From Verrucomicrobiota bacterium (GTDB taxonomy: Bacteria; Verrucomicrobiota; Verrucomicrobiia; Opitutales; Opitutaceae), in contig JAGVUB010000157.1 in the NCBI GenBank assembly GCA_019136515.1, positions 1-64,000 on the forward strand: DNA of 64,000 nt, written 5' to 3'. Position 1 is the stretch's first letter; each line of letters starts with the position of its first letter. Below the pieces are notes generated by a model. The model made no database searches. It was given only the letters and a program-made list of their open reading frames with translations, and had not been told where the DNA came from. Position numbers and translations under genes: made by a program. Of this stretch, positions 52,474 to 64,000 are shown one piece after another.

Positions 52474-53159
52474 ACGCCGCTCCTGCCGTTCCCGTTCTTT
52501 CCAACGTCCTTGATGTTCTCGACGTCGTCGACGCCGCTCTAGCCGGCCTCGACCGCCGCCTCCCGCTCCACGTCTCGCGCGACGATCTCGCCTCCGCCGG
52601 CCGCGCCGCCTTGGTCGCTTCGTTCGCCCAGGCCGCCGGCCCGCTCCACGAGGTCCGCGCGTACTGCTTCGCCCGCGTCCGCGGTGCGATGTTCGACGAG
52701 CTCCGCCGGCTCGACCCGCTCTCGCGGCGCACCCGCGCCAAGGTGACCGAGGTCCGCCGCGCGGCCGCCGAGCTGGAGCAGGCGCTCGGCCGCGCGCCCA
52801 GCGACGACGAACTGGCGACGTTCACCGGCCTCGCCCCGAGCGCCCTGCGCCAAGCGCTGCGCCTCGGGATCGCGGCCGACAGCCACGAGACCGACGGTGA
52901 GGTTCTGGCCCAACTGGCCGACCACGCCGCGGCCTCCCCGGCCGACCTGGCCGAGTCGCTCGATCTGGTCGAGAACGTGCGGGAGGCGCTGACCCGCCTG
53001 CCCGAGAGACACGCCTTCGTTGTCCAGCGCTACCACCTCGAGGAAGCCACCCTCGAGGAGATCGCCGGCGAACTGGGCGTCTCCATCGAACGGGTCCGGC
53101 AGCTGCGCGCCGCCGGCGAGAAGATGCTTCGCGAGGATCTCGAGATCCTCGCTTCGTGA
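52470..53159 (+). CDS. FliA/WhiG-like alternative sigma factor
   Basis: The 229-residue protein has region 2 in shortened form (DDLASAGRAALVASFAQ and YCFARVRGAMFDELRRLDPLSRRTR), region 3 (TKVTEVRRAAAELEQALGRAPSDDELA in pieces) and region 4 (LPERHAFVVQRYHLEEATLEEIAGELGVSIERVRQLRAAGEKML). This order, with the DELRRLDPLSR motif, is typical of sigma-28-like factors (FliA, WhiG). No flagellar genes are near, so the regulon is unknown. A strong GGGCGGAG/CTCCGCCC hairpin follows at 53187-53219. Confidence 0.85.
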   Translation: MNAAPAVPVLSNVLDVLDVVDAALAGLDRRLPLHVSRDDLASAGRAALVASFAQAAGPLHEVRAYCFARVRGAMFDELRRLDPLSRRTRAKVTEVRRAAAELEQALGRAPSDDELATFTGLAPSALRQALRLGIAADSHETDGEVLAQLADHAAASPADLAESLDLVENVREALTRLPERHAFVVQRYHLEEATLEEIAGELGVSIERVRQLRAAGEKMLREDLEILAS

Positions 53160-53186
53160 GACAGGGGAAAAGAAAGCCATGAAACG

Positions 53187-53219
53187 CGGGCGGAGTCGCT
53201 CCAGCGAGCGCCTCCGCCC
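53187..53219 (+). terminator. Hairpin behind the sigma factor gene
   Basis: GGGCGGAG pairs with CTCCGCCC, with an inner GCTC/GAGC stem. There is no T-run after it, so it may protect or attenuate the message more than end it. Confidence 0.45.
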
Positions 53220-53248
53220 GTGCAGACCACCAACCAGAAAACGACACC

Positions 53249-53416
53249 ATGAAGAATACTCGTCACTACCATCTGGAACATTCTCCCCGCTCGGCCACCA
53301 CCCATCCGCCCCACGACGCCCCCCTCTCACTCAGGGCCACGCCGCCCGTCGCGACCACGCTCTGGCGGAGCGCGGTCGCACTGGTCGACCACCCAAGTGA
53401 GGCGCCGCCTCAGTGA
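53249..53416 (+). CDS. Possible 55-residue protein after the sigma factor gene
   Basis: A frame from ATG 53249 to a stop at 53416 encodes MKNTRHYHLEHSPRS, a Pro/His-rich middle and LWRSAVALVDHPSE near the end. It lies 89 bases downstream of the sigma factor gene and upstream of an intrinsic terminator at about 53542-53580. There is no recognised relative and the ribosome binding site is weak (AGAAAACGACACC). I list it as a possibility. Confidence 0.35.
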   Translation: MKNTRHYHLEHSPRSATTHPPHDAPLSLRATPPVATTLWRSAVALVDHPSEAPPQ

Positions 53417-53541
53417 GAGGGCGTGAATGCGCCGCGCAGCACCGAGCCCGATCTCGGCCGCTGCGGCGACGGAACACCGACACGATCTTTCGCCGCGGGC
53501 GGGGCGACCGCCCGCGGGCAAGCGCCGAGGTGTTCACGCGG

Positions 53542-53580
53542 AAGGCCACGTTGCCATGGAGCAGCGTGGCCTTTGTGTTT
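53542..53580 (+). terminator. Intrinsic terminator
   Basis: AAGGCCACG pairs with CGTGGCCTT, with TTGC/GCAG inside, followed by TGTGTTTTT on the plus strand. It would end the sigma factor transcript. A longer-range pairing (GCGTGAA near 53422 with TTCACGC near 53533) could fold the 100 bases before it. Confidence 0.65.
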
Positions 53581-53668
53581 TTGGCGGGGCGCGCCGGGGC
53601 TGTCCATGGTGCGGCGGCTCTGTTTTTCTTCTTGGGCTGGTGCCTTGCGGCTGGTCCTCTGGGCGGCT

Positions 53669-54508
53669 GTGAATCCGCCGCCTGTTCCCCGTTTTCTCGC
53701 CGCCATCGACCTCGACGGAACACTCCTCGGCCACGACGGCGCCATCGGCGACGAGAACCACGTAGCGCTCGAGCGGCTGGTCGCGCACGGGTTCGGCATC
53801 GTGTTGGCCTCGGGCCGTTACGCGAACAACATGGCCGAGATCGCGGGCGGGCTGCCGATGGTGTGCGGTCTCGTCTCCTGCCAGGGCTGCGAAGCGAGCG
53901 ACCCGAGACGCGAGCGGATCTACGTGCGCGAGTTCCTCCCGCCCGGCGACGTCGCCCCCGTGGTGGCGGCCGGTTTGCAGGCGGGATTCGGCGTGATCGC
54001 CTACACCGACCAGGGCGAGCGCACGCCGCACGACGGGCCCGATGTCGAGCGCTACCGCCGGATCACGGCAACGGAGCTGGTGGTGATGCCGCCGGAAGCG
54101 ATCGCCGCGGAGCAGGTCTTCAAGGTGATGTGGATCGCGGACGAGGCGAGGCTCGACGCGTTCCTGGCCCGTGACGGGGCGGAGCGCTGCCGGCCGGCCA
54201 CGGCGGAGACCGTGCGCTCACACCGCGAGGTGTTCGAGTTCGTCCCGCGCGGCGTCAACAAGGCGACGGGCACCGCGGCGCTCGCGCGCGAGCTCGGGAT
54301 CCCGGCGTCGCGGATCGCGTCGTTCGGCGATGCGGCCAACGACGTGCCGCTTTTCGACTGGACCGGGTTCTCGGTCGCGATGCCCCATGCACCCGCGGAC
54401 GTGCGAGCCAGAGCCACAACGACCGCACCGGCCGGCTGCGCCGAATCGGCCTTTGCGCGCGGAGTCGACATGCTGTTGGCGTCATCATTTCTCGGATCTG
54501 CCCAATGA
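53669..54508 (+). CDS. HAD-IIB (Cof-type) phosphatase
   Basis: The start is a GTG at 53669, just ahead of the core. The 279-residue product has AAIDLDGTLLGHDG (motif I, two Asp), a C2-type cap in the middle, and FGDAANDVPLFDW (motif IV); RGVNKATGTAALARELGI carries the Lys that the Cof family uses. Such enzymes act on sugar phosphates, FMN or other small phosphates. Its stop overlaps the start of the SemiSWEET gene by four bases, suggesting one operon; a sugar phosphate would then be a reasonable substrate, which is inference. Confidence 0.85.
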   Translation: MNPPPVPRFLAAIDLDGTLLGHDGAIGDENHVALERLVAHGFGIVLASGRYANNMAEIAGGLPMVCGLVSCQGCEASDPRRERIYVREFLPPGDVAPVVAAGLQAGFGVIAYTDQGERTPHDGPDVERYRRITATELVVMPPEAIAAEQVFKVMWIADEARLDAFLARDGAERCRPATAETVRSHREVFEFVPRGVNKATGTAALARELGIPASRIASFGDAANDVPLFDWTGFSVAMPHAPADVRARATTTAPAGCAESAFARGVDMLLASSFLGSAQ

Positions 54509-54768
54509 CGCTCGTCGATCTCCTTGGCACCGCGGCGGCGACGCTCACCACCGGTTGTTTCGTACCGCAGGTCGTCCGGCTCTGGCGCACCCGCAACGCC
54601 GAGGGAATCTCGCTGGTCACGTTCGCCGCCTTCGCGGTGGGCGTGGCGTTGTGGCTCGCCTACGGCGTGATCCTGCGCGCGTGGCCGATCATCCTCTCCA
54701 ACGCGATCACGCTGGTGCTGGCCTTCGCCATCATCGTCCTGACGCTGCGTTATCGCCGACACCGCTGA
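54505..54768 (+). CDS. SemiSWEET-type sugar transporter
   Basis: The 87-residue membrane protein has three helices and the PQ-loop: [34 protein letters not shown] is the conserved first half in pieces, with the Pro-Gln at residues 21-22. SemiSWEETs work as dimers and move sugars such as sucrose or glucose down their gradients. The start codon overlaps the stop of the HAD-IIB gene (ATGA). Confidence 0.9.
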   Translation: MTLVDLLGTAAATLTTGCFVPQVVRLWRTRNAEGISLVTFAAFAVGVALWLAYGVILRAWPIILSNAITLVLAFAIIVLTLRYRRHR

Positions 54769-54875
54769 ACCACTCGGGTGGTCGCACGCCAGCTCGGCCT
54801 CGCGCAGTCCTGATTCTGCGGCGCGCCGCCCATCGCCGATCTTCTACCGCCAGCACCGCCCGGCATTGCTTTTGA

Positions 54876-57164
<2,289 letters not shown>

Positions 57165-57251
57165 GTCACCAAGACGAGGAGAGCGATCCGTGTGTTCCAA
57201 GCGACACGCCCTGCGCCGGTGGGTGCAACGGGGCCGCGGGGAGAAAATGAA

Positions 57252-57280
57252 AAAGCGGCAGGTTTGAAACCTGCCGCTTT
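57252..57280. terminator. Bidirectional intrinsic terminator
   Basis: AAAGCGGCAGGTTT and AAACCTGCCGCTTT form a perfect 14-bp stem around a single base. It lies between the convergent icd and PEP-CTERM genes; A-rich and T-rich flanks serve the minus strand best (CTTTTTCATTTTC). Confidence 0.88.
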
Positions 57281-57318
57281 CCGCAAACTGAGTTCGAGCT
57301 CGCAGCGGTCGCCGAGGA

Positions 57319-58068
57319 TCAGCGCTGCGCGCGCCAGCGACGGAAGCCCACGAGACCGAGGGTCGCCACGCCGAGGATCAGGGCGTAAGTCGAGGGCTCC
57401 GGGATCGCGGTCACGCTGAAGTTGTCGAGGCCAAAGGCCGCGTTCTTCGGGTTGGTTCCCGCGGAGAATACGGTGTCTTCCCAGCGGATCCAGAGGGAGT
57501 CACCGTCATTCCATGTCAGGGCGGACAAGGACAGCGTGTTGCTGATATCAGTGTAGTTCAGCGAGGCCAGCGGAGTCCAAGAGCCCGAGAGCAGATCGCT
57601 GTTGTTCAGCCCGAAGGAGGCAAGCAGCAGATCCCCGGCGGAGGCACCGCCACGATAGTTCTCGAGCGCGAAGGAAATGCTCACCGAGTCGAGCACGTGG
57701 CCAGTGTTGTTCATCAGCTGCACGCCGTAGAAAATCGAACTGGAAGCAGACGTGCTCGTGAACGATCCGAACGCACGATCAGCCGCATTAAGCGGATCCG
57801 CATAAACGTACAGGTCCGAGCCGGACGGCGATCCCGTGTTGGTATTGCGGGAGACGTAGGCGTTGGCGAGCGGGGTGGGGGCCGCGTACCAGCCTGCGAG
57901 CGTCGAGTTGTCGGTCCACGTCAGCTGCGTGGCGGTATCGAACGGAAGCGAATCGAAGCTTTGGGTGTACGTGCCGTTGGCGTTGAAAACAACCTGGGCA
58001 GAAAGATCGAGGGCGGCACCCAAGGCCAGAAGGCCGGATGCGATGCGGGCGAAGCGAAGCGTGTTCAT
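57319..58068 (-). CDS. PEP-CTERM sorting domain protein
   Basis: The 249-residue exported protein has a signal peptide (MNTLRFARIASGLLALGAALDL, cut near LSAQ), a beta-rich Ser/Thr/Asn-rich middle of about 190 residues, and the C-terminal signal IPEPSTYALILGVATLGLVGFRRWRAQR in pieces: PEP motif, hydrophobic helix, basic tail. Such proteins are cut and processed by exosortase (EpsH-type), which is not in the window. The middle has the look of a lectin-like or adhesion domain. A CCCTAGGG palindrome lies 79 bases upstream. Confidence 0.85.
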   Translation of the reverse strand: MNTLRFARIASGLLALGAALDLSAQVVFNANGTYTQSFDSLPFDTATQLTWTDNSTLAGWYAAPTPLANAYVSRNTNTGSPSGSDLYVYADPLNAADRAFGSFTSTSASSSIFYGVQLMNNTGHVLDSVSISFALENYRGGASAGDLLLASFGLNNSDLLSGSWTPLASLNYTDISNTLSLSALTWNDGDSLWIRWEDTVFSAGTNPKNAAFGLDNFSVTAIPEPSTYALILGVATLGLVGFRRWRAQR

Positions 58069-58379
58069 GTTTGCGAGGGCTTGAGGACTCGGGTTTGCAG
58101 AAGGGGGTAACACCACGGCTGCGATACAGTGGCAAGCCCTAAGATTCCCTAGGGTATTCTGCCTATCGACATAGTTCGCATACCTCTCTGAGTCCGTGGC
58201 TATTTCACATCATACTATCCGCCATGGATTTATGCCGGGGGACGGACCTCGTTCCAGTCCGAGGCGCACCCGCGGTCGCGCCGTCGGAAATCTTTTCATT
58301 TCCGGGCGCCGAGCAGGCACAGGTTGGGTTGGAATACTCCAACGACCTGCTCGCGCCGGCACCGCCGTACACGCGGGCG
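58069..58379. promoter_or_regulatory. Upstream region of the PEP-CTERM gene
   Basis: There is no gene in these 311 bases. CCCTAGGG at 58147-58154 is a perfect palindrome flanked by a CCCTAA word eight bases to its left, a possible regulator site for the PEP-CTERM gene. The right part is GC-rich spacer up to the end of the DUF2752 gene. Confidence 0.4.
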
Positions 58380-58811
58380 TCAGCCGGAGGGGGCCAGCAA
58401 CACGAACGGCCACCACGGCAGGTTGCGAAGGACCCAGAATATCGATACAGCACCCAGCAAAAGCAGGGCGGAAGGACGGGGAAGCACCGCCGGGGGCAAC
58501 CCACGGCCCAGGCCGAGCCACAAGCTCCATCCAAGCCAGGCCACACCGAACGGCAGCAGGAGCACAAGCAGGGGATTCAGGCCCAGCGCCCTCGCCCACT
58601 CGCCGTGCACCAGCGCATGGACCGCTCGTCCACTGCCGCACCCGGGGCAAAACAGCCCGGTTGCCAAGTGGAACGGGCAGGGAGGATACCAAGCGGGCGG
58701 GCGGGCGCCGAGCAGCCCCACGCCAAGCCCCCCGACCAACACTGCCAACAACAGCAGGCCCGCGGACCGGCGCGGGCTCGGTCCATGGGGAACCGGAGCC
58801 GCGGAACTCAT
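58380..58811 (-). CDS. DUF2752 membrane protein
   Basis: The 143-residue protein has the DUF2752 core: CPFHLATGLFCPGCGSGRAVHAL, where CP-x2-H and CPGCG are typical, followed by ALVHGEWARALGLNPL. Four membrane helices can be drawn. The function is unknown. Its start (58811) overlaps the stop of the upstream CD225-type gene by four bases, so the two are surely co-transcribed; both are membrane proteins often found together. Confidence 0.85.
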   Translation of the reverse strand: MSSAAPVPHGPSPRRSAGLLLLAVLVGGLGVGLLGARPPAWYPPCPFHLATGLFCPGCGSGRAVHALVHGEWARALGLNPLLVLLLPFGVAWLGWSLWLGLGRGLPPAVLPRPSALLLLGAVSIFWVLRNLPWWPFVLLAPSG

Positions 58812-59314
58812 TGCGCCATGCCGCCAAGCACCCCGACCGCACCGAAAAAGGCGATCGCGGCGAGGTAGAGCGCAACCAACAAGAACAGCGACCCGACCGA
58901 CAGGATGGACCAGAGTCTCGCGCGGCCGGAGGCGATCAACGCCCCGGCGTAGTCGCCGGTAGCGTACTTGGAGTCCACCTGTGCCGCGAAGACGATGGCA
59001 ACGATACCAAGCGGGACGCAGCAAAACAGGGTGGAGAGGATCGCCCAGACCAGATAGTTGTCCGGCTTGGGCGGACGCGGTGCATCCAGGACGGACGCCG
59101 CCACCGATGGCACCACAGGCTTGGACGCGCCGGCCGGAGGCGGAACCGGCACCGCCGCCGCCGTAAACACCTCGCTGGCGGTGCGCCATGCAGGCATGCC
59201 TTCGCACCAGACGAGATCGCTGGGACGAATCTCACCACTGCGAAAACGGGCTAGGGCCTCAGAGTCAGCGAAGACGCCGAGCTTCTCGTTGTTGCGGGCG
59301 ACGTGGTAGTCCAT
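58808..59314 (-). CDS. GYF_2 domain plus CD225/dispanin membrane protein
   Basis: The 168-residue protein begins with a GYF_2/DUF4339 domain (residues 1-50: YHVARNNEKLGVF, WCEGMPAWRTASE) and continues after a Pro/Ala linker with a CD225/dispanin domain: NYLVWAILSTLFCCVPLGIVAIVFAAQVDSKYATGDYAGA in pieces, with the two Cys at the membrane face, and a second helix. CD225 proteins are found next to DUF2752 in many bacteria. The start at 59314 fits the domain; the longer frame is not supported. It is coupled to DUF2752. Confidence 0.88.
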   Translation of the reverse strand: MDYHVARNNEKLGVFADSEALARFRSGEIRPSDLVWCEGMPAWRTASEVFTAAAVPVPPPAGASKPVVPSVAASVLDAPRPPKPDNYLVWAILSTLFCCVPLGIVAIVFAAQVDSKYATGDYAGALIASGRARLWSILSVGSLFLLVALYLAAIAFFGAVGVLGGMAQ

Positions 59315-59440
59315 GGGCAAGTTCGAGGAAACGCAGCCTCCGTCCGGCGGCAATCCCCAAGCCAAAACAACCGGCCGTACCAGAAAAATGGAACCCGGAT
59401 GACAGGGGCATCCGGGCGGCAGAAGGGAGCAACCAATACC

Positions 59441-59815
59441 TCAGTCGAAGGTCGTGCCAAGCATCTTGGCGATCTGTTCGCCGATAACGGGTAGCGGCTT
59501 GATTTGGCCATTGATCGCGCTGATCAGACCCATGATCCAGAGGACGAAGAGGCACAGTCCGATCGGAATCGCGATTAGGCCGAGGAATGGAATTAAGGAG
59601 AGAACCGAGTTCGCCACGCCGATGATCAAAAGACCGAGCGACTGCCGGAGGTGATAGGCGGCGAGCTGGGTCTTCTTGTTGTTGTGCATCACAATCGCAA
59701 TTACGATGCCTACGCCGCAGAGCAAGGGGGTCACGTAAGCGAGGATCGCATTGGTCTTGTCATCGCCGGCCGGGGCCGCCGGGGAGGGAGGAGGAGGAAC
59801 AGGGGTGTCCGACAT
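59441..59815 (-). CDS. DUF4870-type membrane protein
   Basis: The 124-residue product has a Pro-rich, proline/serine N-terminus (MSDTPVPPPPSP) and three helices with the DUF4870/Tic20-like pattern: NAILAYVTPLLCGVGIVIAI, QLAAYHLRQSLGLLIIG and LFVLWIMGLISAINGQ. The function is unknown. It lies 126 bases upstream of the CD225/DUF2752 pair on the same strand, so all three small membrane proteins may be expressed together. The start is the ATG at 59815. Confidence 0.8.
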   Translation of the reverse strand: MSDTPVPPPPSPAAPAGDDKTNAILAYVTPLLCGVGIVIAIVMHNNKKTQLAAYHLRQSLGLLIIGVANSVLSLIPFLGLIAIPIGLCLFVLWIMGLISAINGQIKPLPVIGEQIAKMLGTTFD

Positions 59816-60176
59816 GGTATGCTTGGGTTGAGGGATTCGCGGCGAACTGCCGGTGATGAGATGTACTAGCTGCTGATTCGTATCAGGCAAACCGGTTTTC
59901 ATCCGCGCGAAAAGCGGAACGGTGTCATCGTCGGGCGTCGGATTGCGGCGGCGGCGTGCAGGTCCGGCCCGACACCACTCCACGAGGAGCGCAGAATGCG
60001 TCGTGCCGGCTCGTGGCGCAAAAAGACCTCTTCGCGCTGGAGCAGAGCCAAACAAGCCCGCTGGGCCTCCATGGGAGGCCTACGCAGGCCGCGCCTAGCC
60101 CAGTGCGCGGCGAAGTCCATCCGGGGCGCAGGGGCGCCGCGAGCGCCGCCCAACCTTTGACCTGCACGATCACTGC
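59816..60176. other. Gene-free region between atpC and DUF4870
   Basis: This 361-base region has no gene I can support. A minus-strand frame of about 80 codons (59925-60173) lacks any recognisable features. GGGCCTCC-AT-GGGAGGCCT-like and GGCGCGCC-like complementary stretches around 60058-60100 might form a hairpin that ends the ATP synthase transcript. Confidence 0.35.
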
Positions 60177-60587
60177 TCAACCGCGGCGGCGGCGCTTCAC
60201 ATCGAGCTGGGCGTAGGCGAAACGGACCACGCCCTCGAGGCGCTCCGCCTCCTCGGCCGAGAGGTTCTGCTTCTGCGCAAGCGCCTCCTCGGCGCGCCGG
60301 CAGGCGTTCTCGACGGCGGCCTCGTCGATCTTGGCGATCTCGATCGCCTGCTCGGCGAGCACGCTGATCTTGTCGCCGGCGATCTCCGCGAAGCCGCGCC
60401 CGCAGGCGAGCGACTCGGTCGTGTTGCCCTTCTGGACGCGCAGCTCGCCGTCCTCGATCTGCGTGAGGAGCGGGAGGTGGCCCGGCAGGATGCCGATCTC
60501 GCCCTGCACCGTGGGCAGCACGACGGTGTCGACCGTCTCGGAATAAACGCGGCCTTCGGGAGTGACGATTTCGAGGGTGAGAGGCAT
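60177..60587 (-). CDS. atpC: F1F0 ATP synthase epsilon subunit
   Basis: The 136-residue protein is the epsilon subunit of the ATP synthase. The N-terminal beta-sandwich has LEIVTPEGRVYSETVDTVVLPTVQGEIGILPGH in pieces, and the C-terminal helical part has ACRRAEEALAQ and ends DVKRRRRG. The start is ATG 60587, which removes 11 residues of upstream frame. It is the last gene of the minus-strand atp cluster in the window. Confidence 0.92.
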   Translation of the reverse strand: MPLTLEIVTPEGRVYSETVDTVVLPTVQGEIGILPGHLPLLTQIEDGELRVQKGNTTESLACGRGFAEIAGDKISVLAEQAIEIAKIDEAAVENACRRAEEALAQKQNLSAEEAERLEGVVRFAYAQLDVKRRRRG

Positions 60588-60682
60588 GGGCTGGGGAAGA
60601 GACAAGTTGCAGGGGGACAAGTACCAAGTGCAGGAGACCGGGTCGTCTGATGTCTTCTTGTTACTTGGGAGCCTAAGGCTTC

Positions 60683-63139
<2,457 letters not shown>

Positions 63140-64000
63140 TCAGGCCGTGAAGGTCTTCTTCCATTCCTCGACGGCCGGTTTGAGCTCGGCGGCGAGGGCG
63201 TCGGAGATGACCTTCTCCTTGGCGAGCTTGGCGAGGGTGTCGGCGCGGCGGGCGGTGAGGAAATCGCGGAGACTCGCGGAGGCCTCGACGATCTTGGCGA
63301 CCGGCACGGCATCGAAGGCGTTGTTCTGCATCGCCCAGAGCACGGCGGCCTGCAGCTCGATCGGGAGCGGATCGAACTGCGGCTGCTTGAAGAGTTCGGT
63401 GATGCGGGAGCCGCGATCGAGCTGGGCCTTGGTGCGGGCGTCGAGGTCGGAGCCGAACTGCGCGAAGGCGGCGAGTTCGCGGAACTGGGCGAGCTCGCCC
63501 TTGATCTTGCCGGCGACCTGCTTGGTCATCTTCAGCTGCGCAGCGGAACCGACGCGCGAGACGGAGAGACCGACCGAAACGGCGGGCCGCTGGCCCTGGT
63601 TGAAGAGGTCGGTCTCGAGATAGATCTGACCGTCGGTGATCGAGATGACGTTGGTCGGGATGTAGGCGGAGACATCGCCGGCCTGCGTCTCGATGATGGG
63701 CAGCGCGGTGAGCGAGCCGCCGCCGTTCTTCTCGTCGACGCGGGCGGAACGCTCGAGGAGCCGGGAGTGGAGGTAGAAGACATCGCCCGGGTAGGCTTCG
63801 CGGCCGGAGGGGCGCTTGAGGACGAGGGAGATCTGGCGGTAGGCGACGGCGTGCTTCGAGAGGTCGTCGTAGACGATGAGCGCGTCCTGGTTGTTCGCCA
63901 TGAACCACTCGCCCATCGCGGCGCCGGAGTACGGGGCGATGTACTGGTTGGCGGCGTTGTCGGAGGCGGGAGCCGAGACGATGATGGTGTAGTCCATCGC
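63140..64000 (-). CDS. atpA: F1F0 ATP synthase alpha subunit (partial)
   Basis: The C-terminal 286 residues of the alpha subunit are within the window; the N-terminal part lies beyond its edge. [28 protein letters not shown] and [15 protein letters not shown], and the signature [29 protein letters not shown], are present in pieces. It is followed by atpG, atpD and atpC in the same direction. Confidence 0.95.
   Translation of the reverse strand, partial: AMDYTIIVSAPASDNAANQYIAPYSGAAMGEWFMANNQDALIVYDDLSKHAVAYRQISLVLKRPSGREAYPGDVFYLHSRLLERSARVDEKNGGGSLTALPIIETQAGDVSAYIPTNVISITDGQIYLETDLFNQGQRPAVSVGLSVSRVGSAAQLKMTKQVAGKIKGELAQFRELAAFAQFGSDLDARTKAQLDRGSRITELFKQPQFDPLPIELQAAVLWAMQNNAFDAVPVAKIVEASASLRDFLTARRADTLAKLAKEKVISDALAAELKPAVEEWKKTFTA

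Noticed and set aside
59925-60173. Minus-strand small gene downstream of atpC
   Set aside because: It has no recognisable feature, its composition is not gene-like, and it lies where a transcript end is expected.

Overview
The window reads as a piece of chromosome from a high-GC verrucomicrobium, most likely of the Opitutaceae type. The clues are strong GC bias at third codon positions; a PEP-CTERM protein; a rhombosortase with a GlyGly-CTERM-like target; and a membrane protein carrying the plug-like motifs LSPFEV and AATNTLAGTR, which I associate with TonB receptors of that group. This is a judgement from protein style and gene content; no rRNA or tRNA gene is visible to confirm it.

Layout. 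0-5.9 kb: a secreted unknown, a GYF_2/DUF4339 membrane protein, a small HTH protein bracketed by two copies of a 21-bp palindrome, an MgtC/DUF4010 membrane protein, a zincin-type metallopeptidase and a rhombosortase. 6.0-9.7 kb: a VIT/vWA surface protein with a Gly-rich C-terminal sorting signal (broken in the VIT domain), divergent from a sigma-54 activator that also carries a frameshift. 9.9-15.6 kb: DUF4252, HAD, ArsC/Spx-like, PurT and HIT genes. 15.6-27.2 kb: a nickel district with a CbiM-type permease, NikR, a NikR-type operator in front of an OprB-type porin and, 5.4 kb beyond the porin, larE-larC-larB for the nickel-pincer cofactor; a CadD-type transporter, an MFS pump and a lipoprotein lie between. 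27.3-30.2 kb: remnants of a defence or restriction-modification locus around an intact AlbA_2/Schlafen-type gene. 30.3-39 kb: SEC-C, DUF6880-like and pRiA4b-ORF3-like proteins, a type IIA topoisomerase B subunit, an S41 peptidase and a nucleoside deaminase.

39.4-50.3 kb holds the most unusual locus: an ECF sigma factor, a chimeric membrane protein (anti-sigma-like N-terminus, pilin-like transmembrane helix, TonB-plug-like segment, vWA domain; frameshifted near its end), a small secreted protein flanked by a 27-bp inverted repeat, and a 2314-residue membrane protein that looks like two fused, related halves. 50.4-54.8 kb: a GT2 glycosyltransferase, a candidate sigma-54-driven small transcript ending in a strong terminator, a FliA-like sigma factor with small companion ORFs, a HAD-IIB phosphatase and a SemiSWEET transporter. 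54.9-59.8 kb: monomeric isocitrate dehydrogenase, a PEP-CTERM protein and small membrane proteins. 60.2-64 kb: the minus-strand ATP synthase genes atpA(partial)-atpG-atpD-atpC.

Repeats are frequent: REP-like hairpins starting with GTAG, CCTCC/GGAGG hairpins sitting in frame inside larE and larC, three copies of a CACAGAGG/CTTCGTTCCC intergenic repeat, and short tandem repeats. Several genes (VIT/vWA, sigma-54 activator, chimeric vWA protein, methylase) are disrupted. The single-base cases could be assembly errors and should be checked against reads before being believed.
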